Origin: an uncultured Sulfitobacter sp.
GTDB lineage: Bacteria > Pseudomonadota > Alphaproteobacteria > Rhodobacterales > Rhodobacteraceae
Reading direction: 5' to 3'
NCBI GenBank assembly: GCA_947501805.1
Contig: CANMXJ010000011.1
Span: forward strand, 1 to 64,000
DNA length: 64,000 bases
Shown here: positions 62,710 to 64,000 of the stretch, piece by piece
How positions within the stretch are numbered: the first letter of the stretch is position 1
How the letters are laid out: the number at the start of each line of letters is the position of its first letter
Position numbers and translations under genes: made by a program
Notes under the pieces: model-generated
Seen by the model: only the letters and a program-made list of their open reading frames with translations
The model's database searches: none
What the model was told of the DNA's origin: nothing

Positions 62710-64000
62710 ATGGAACATATTGCTTTCACGTTTTCTGATCGCGCTGACGCAGGTCGGCAATTGGCCAAAGCACTGGTCGCGCTGGAACTGGATCACCCGC
62801 TGATCTATGCGCTGCCGCGCGGTGGTGTGCCTCTGGCGGTCGAGGTCGCAAGAGCCCTCAACGCGCCTCTTGATCTGCTGCTTGTACGCAAAATCGGTAC
62901 GCCGCATAATCCGGAAGTTGCACTTGGCGCGATTGTCGAGGGCGCAACCCGCGAGATCGTCATCAACATCGACGTTCAGCAGCAATCTGGTGCGGATGAC
63001 GCGTTTCTTGCCCGGGGTGTGGCTGAACAACGAGCCGAACTTGAACGGCGCAAAAAGCTGTATCTGGGCGATCGACCAAGGCTGGACCCAACAGGACGAA
63101 CCGTTGTTGTCGTGGATGACGGGCTGGCGACGGGTGCCACGATGAAGGCGGCCTTGATCGGGCTGAAACGCATGTCCCCAAAGCGGATCGTCGTTGCTCT
63201 TCCAGTTGCGCCGGAAACCGCCCTGAACGAGATATCCGATCAGGCCGACGACATCATTTGCCTGCATCCGGCAACAGCGTTCCGCGGCGTGGGCGGTTTT
63301 TATCAGGACTTTCACCAGTTGACGGACGACGAGACAGTTGCCTTGCTGGATCAGGTTCCAACCGCTTCGACACCAGCCGCACACACAGCTGTCAAGCGCA
63401 CGCACAAACGACAGGTGGCAATTCCGCCGCTTGGGCTGACCGGCGCTCTCGTTGTCCCGCCCAATCCGCGCGGCATCATCCTGTTTGCACATGGCAGCGG
63501 GTCCAGTCGGCGCAGCCCGCGCAATTCCTATGTGGCGCAAAAACTGAACGAGGAAGGGTTTGCAACACTTCTGTTTGATCTGCTGACACCGGATGAAGGA
63601 CGCGACCGCCGCAATGTCTTCGACATCCCGCTGCTGGCCGACCGCGTGGTTGAAGCGTCAATCTGGATCACCTCCGAACCTGATCTAGAAGATCTGCCAC
63701 TTGGCCTATTCGGGGCAAGCACGGGGGCCGCGGCCGCACTTGTCGCAGCGGCTGAACTCAAGGGCCGGGTCACAGCAGTAGTGTCACGTGGCGGACGGCC
63801 GGATCTGGCGATGGATTTTCTGGCGCAGGTCGCGAGCCCGACGTTGCTCATTGTTGGCAGTCTGGATCATGATGTGATCGGGTTGAACGAGCAGGCCCTT
63901 GCCGCGCTGACATGTGATAAAAGGCTGAAGATCGTGCCGGGGGCCGGTCATCTGTTTGAAGAGGCGGGCACATTGGACATGGCCGTCGATCATGCCGCCA
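62710..64000 (+). CDS. Phosphoribosyltransferase fused to dienelactone-hydrolase-like alpha/beta hydrolase (3' end cut by window)
   Basis: 430 codons are visible. Residues ~1-215 form a type I phosphoribosyltransferase: YALPRGGVPLAVEVA and the PRPP loop VVVVDDGLATGAT. Residues ~235-430 form an alpha/beta hydrolase: oxyanion region LFAHGSGSSR, nucleophile elbow GASTG, acid SLDHDV and histidine PGAGHLF are all present. Fusions of these domains are known in several phyla; the reaction is unknown. The ATG at 62710 lacks a Shine-Dalgarno sequence, and the upstream FNR-like box predicts a start point almost at the ATG, so the transcript may be leaderless. Confidence 0.82.
   Translation, partial: MEHIAFTFSDRADAGRQLAKALVALELDHPLIYALPRGGVPLAVEVARALNAPLDLLLVRKIGTPHNPEVALGAIVEGATREIVINIDVQQQSGADDAFLARGVAEQRAELERRKKLYLGDRPRLDPTGRTVVVVDDGLATGATMKAALIGLKRMSPKRIVVALPVAPETALNEISDQADDIICLHPATAFRGVGGFYQDFHQLTDDETVALLDQVPTASTPAAHTAVKRTHKRQVAIPPLGLTGALVVPPNPRGIILFAHGSGSSRRSPRNSYVAQKLNEEGFATLLFDLLTPDEGRDRRNVFDIPLLADRVVEASIWITSEPDLEDLPLGLFGASTGAAAALVAAAELKGRVTAVVSRGGRPDLAMDFLAQVASPTLLIVGSLDHDVIGLNEQALAALTCDKRLKIVPGAGHLFEEAGTLDMAVDHAA

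Overview
The window looks like a chromosomal segment of a marine alphaproteobacterium of the Rhodobacteraceae (roseobacter group). This rests on protein style and gene content (FNR-type Crp regulators, N-type ATPase, cytochrome bd, PHA synthase, GlxA-type regulator) and on the moderately high G+C; no rRNA or other phylogenetic marker is present. No tRNA, rRNA or CRISPR array was seen. About 60 genes are supported, mostly in long minus-strand operons with 1-11 nt overlaps between stop and start codons.

Layout. (1) 1-11.1 kb is an accessory edge. It holds the left end of an IS21-type element, a CadC-like membrane regulator divergent from a secreted TPR protein, a double-CDGSH/FMN glutamate-synthase-like enzyme, a cyclase gene remnant, a large RTX protein, and a DJ-1/PfpI protein divergent from a GlxA-type AraC regulator. 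(2) 11.8-25.6 kb has a Crp/Fnr regulator, a CBS-pair protein, and one long minus-strand run: YfcC-type transporter, arcA, arcB, arcC, hdeD-like, SDR, then the complete N-ATPase set atpDCQRBEFAG. (3) 25.8-36.7 kb has a phasin-like protein, an operon of a glycine-zipper-like protein with phaC, pta/ptb and ackA, a P2-type ATPase coupled to a second-type FtsH, and a small exported DsrE-like protein. (4) 36.7-46.7 kb has an RND efflux pair, cardiolipin synthase, patatin, a DNR-like Crp regulator, and a 1-Cys peroxiredoxin divergent from an OxyR-like regulator. (5) 46.7-59.2 kb is a minus-strand respiratory block: a 10-TM membrane protein, a Cys-rich Crp regulator, cydD, cydC, cydA, cydB, a periplasmic DsrE, cydX (46 codons), a type II sulfide:quinone oxidoreductase, a small membrane protein, cytochrome b561, a TDT/SLAC1-type channel, and a second DsrE-like protein. 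(6) 59.7-64 kb has cyclopropane-fatty-acid synthase, an 88-residue protein, a Zn alcohol dehydrogenase, and a phosphoribosyltransferase fused to an alpha/beta hydrolase that runs off the window.

How it works together (inference). From 11.8 kb on, the genes read as a low-oxygen or energy-stress survival island. Seven 14-bp palindromes with half-sites like TTGAT or TTAAC and a 4-nt spacer, typical of the FNR/DNR family, sit upstream of the CBS gene, the arc-atp run, the phasin gene, the P-ATPase/DsrE-like divergon, cfa, the adh/88-residue divergon and the phosphoribosyltransferase fusion. Two of the three Crp regulators have an FNR-like recognition helix. The most interesting units are the arginine deiminase-HdeD-N-ATPase run, which could make ATP from arginine and spend it on ion export, and the cytochrome bd-SQR-DsrE-TDT block, which looks like a sulfide-oxidising module using a sulfide-tolerant oxidase.
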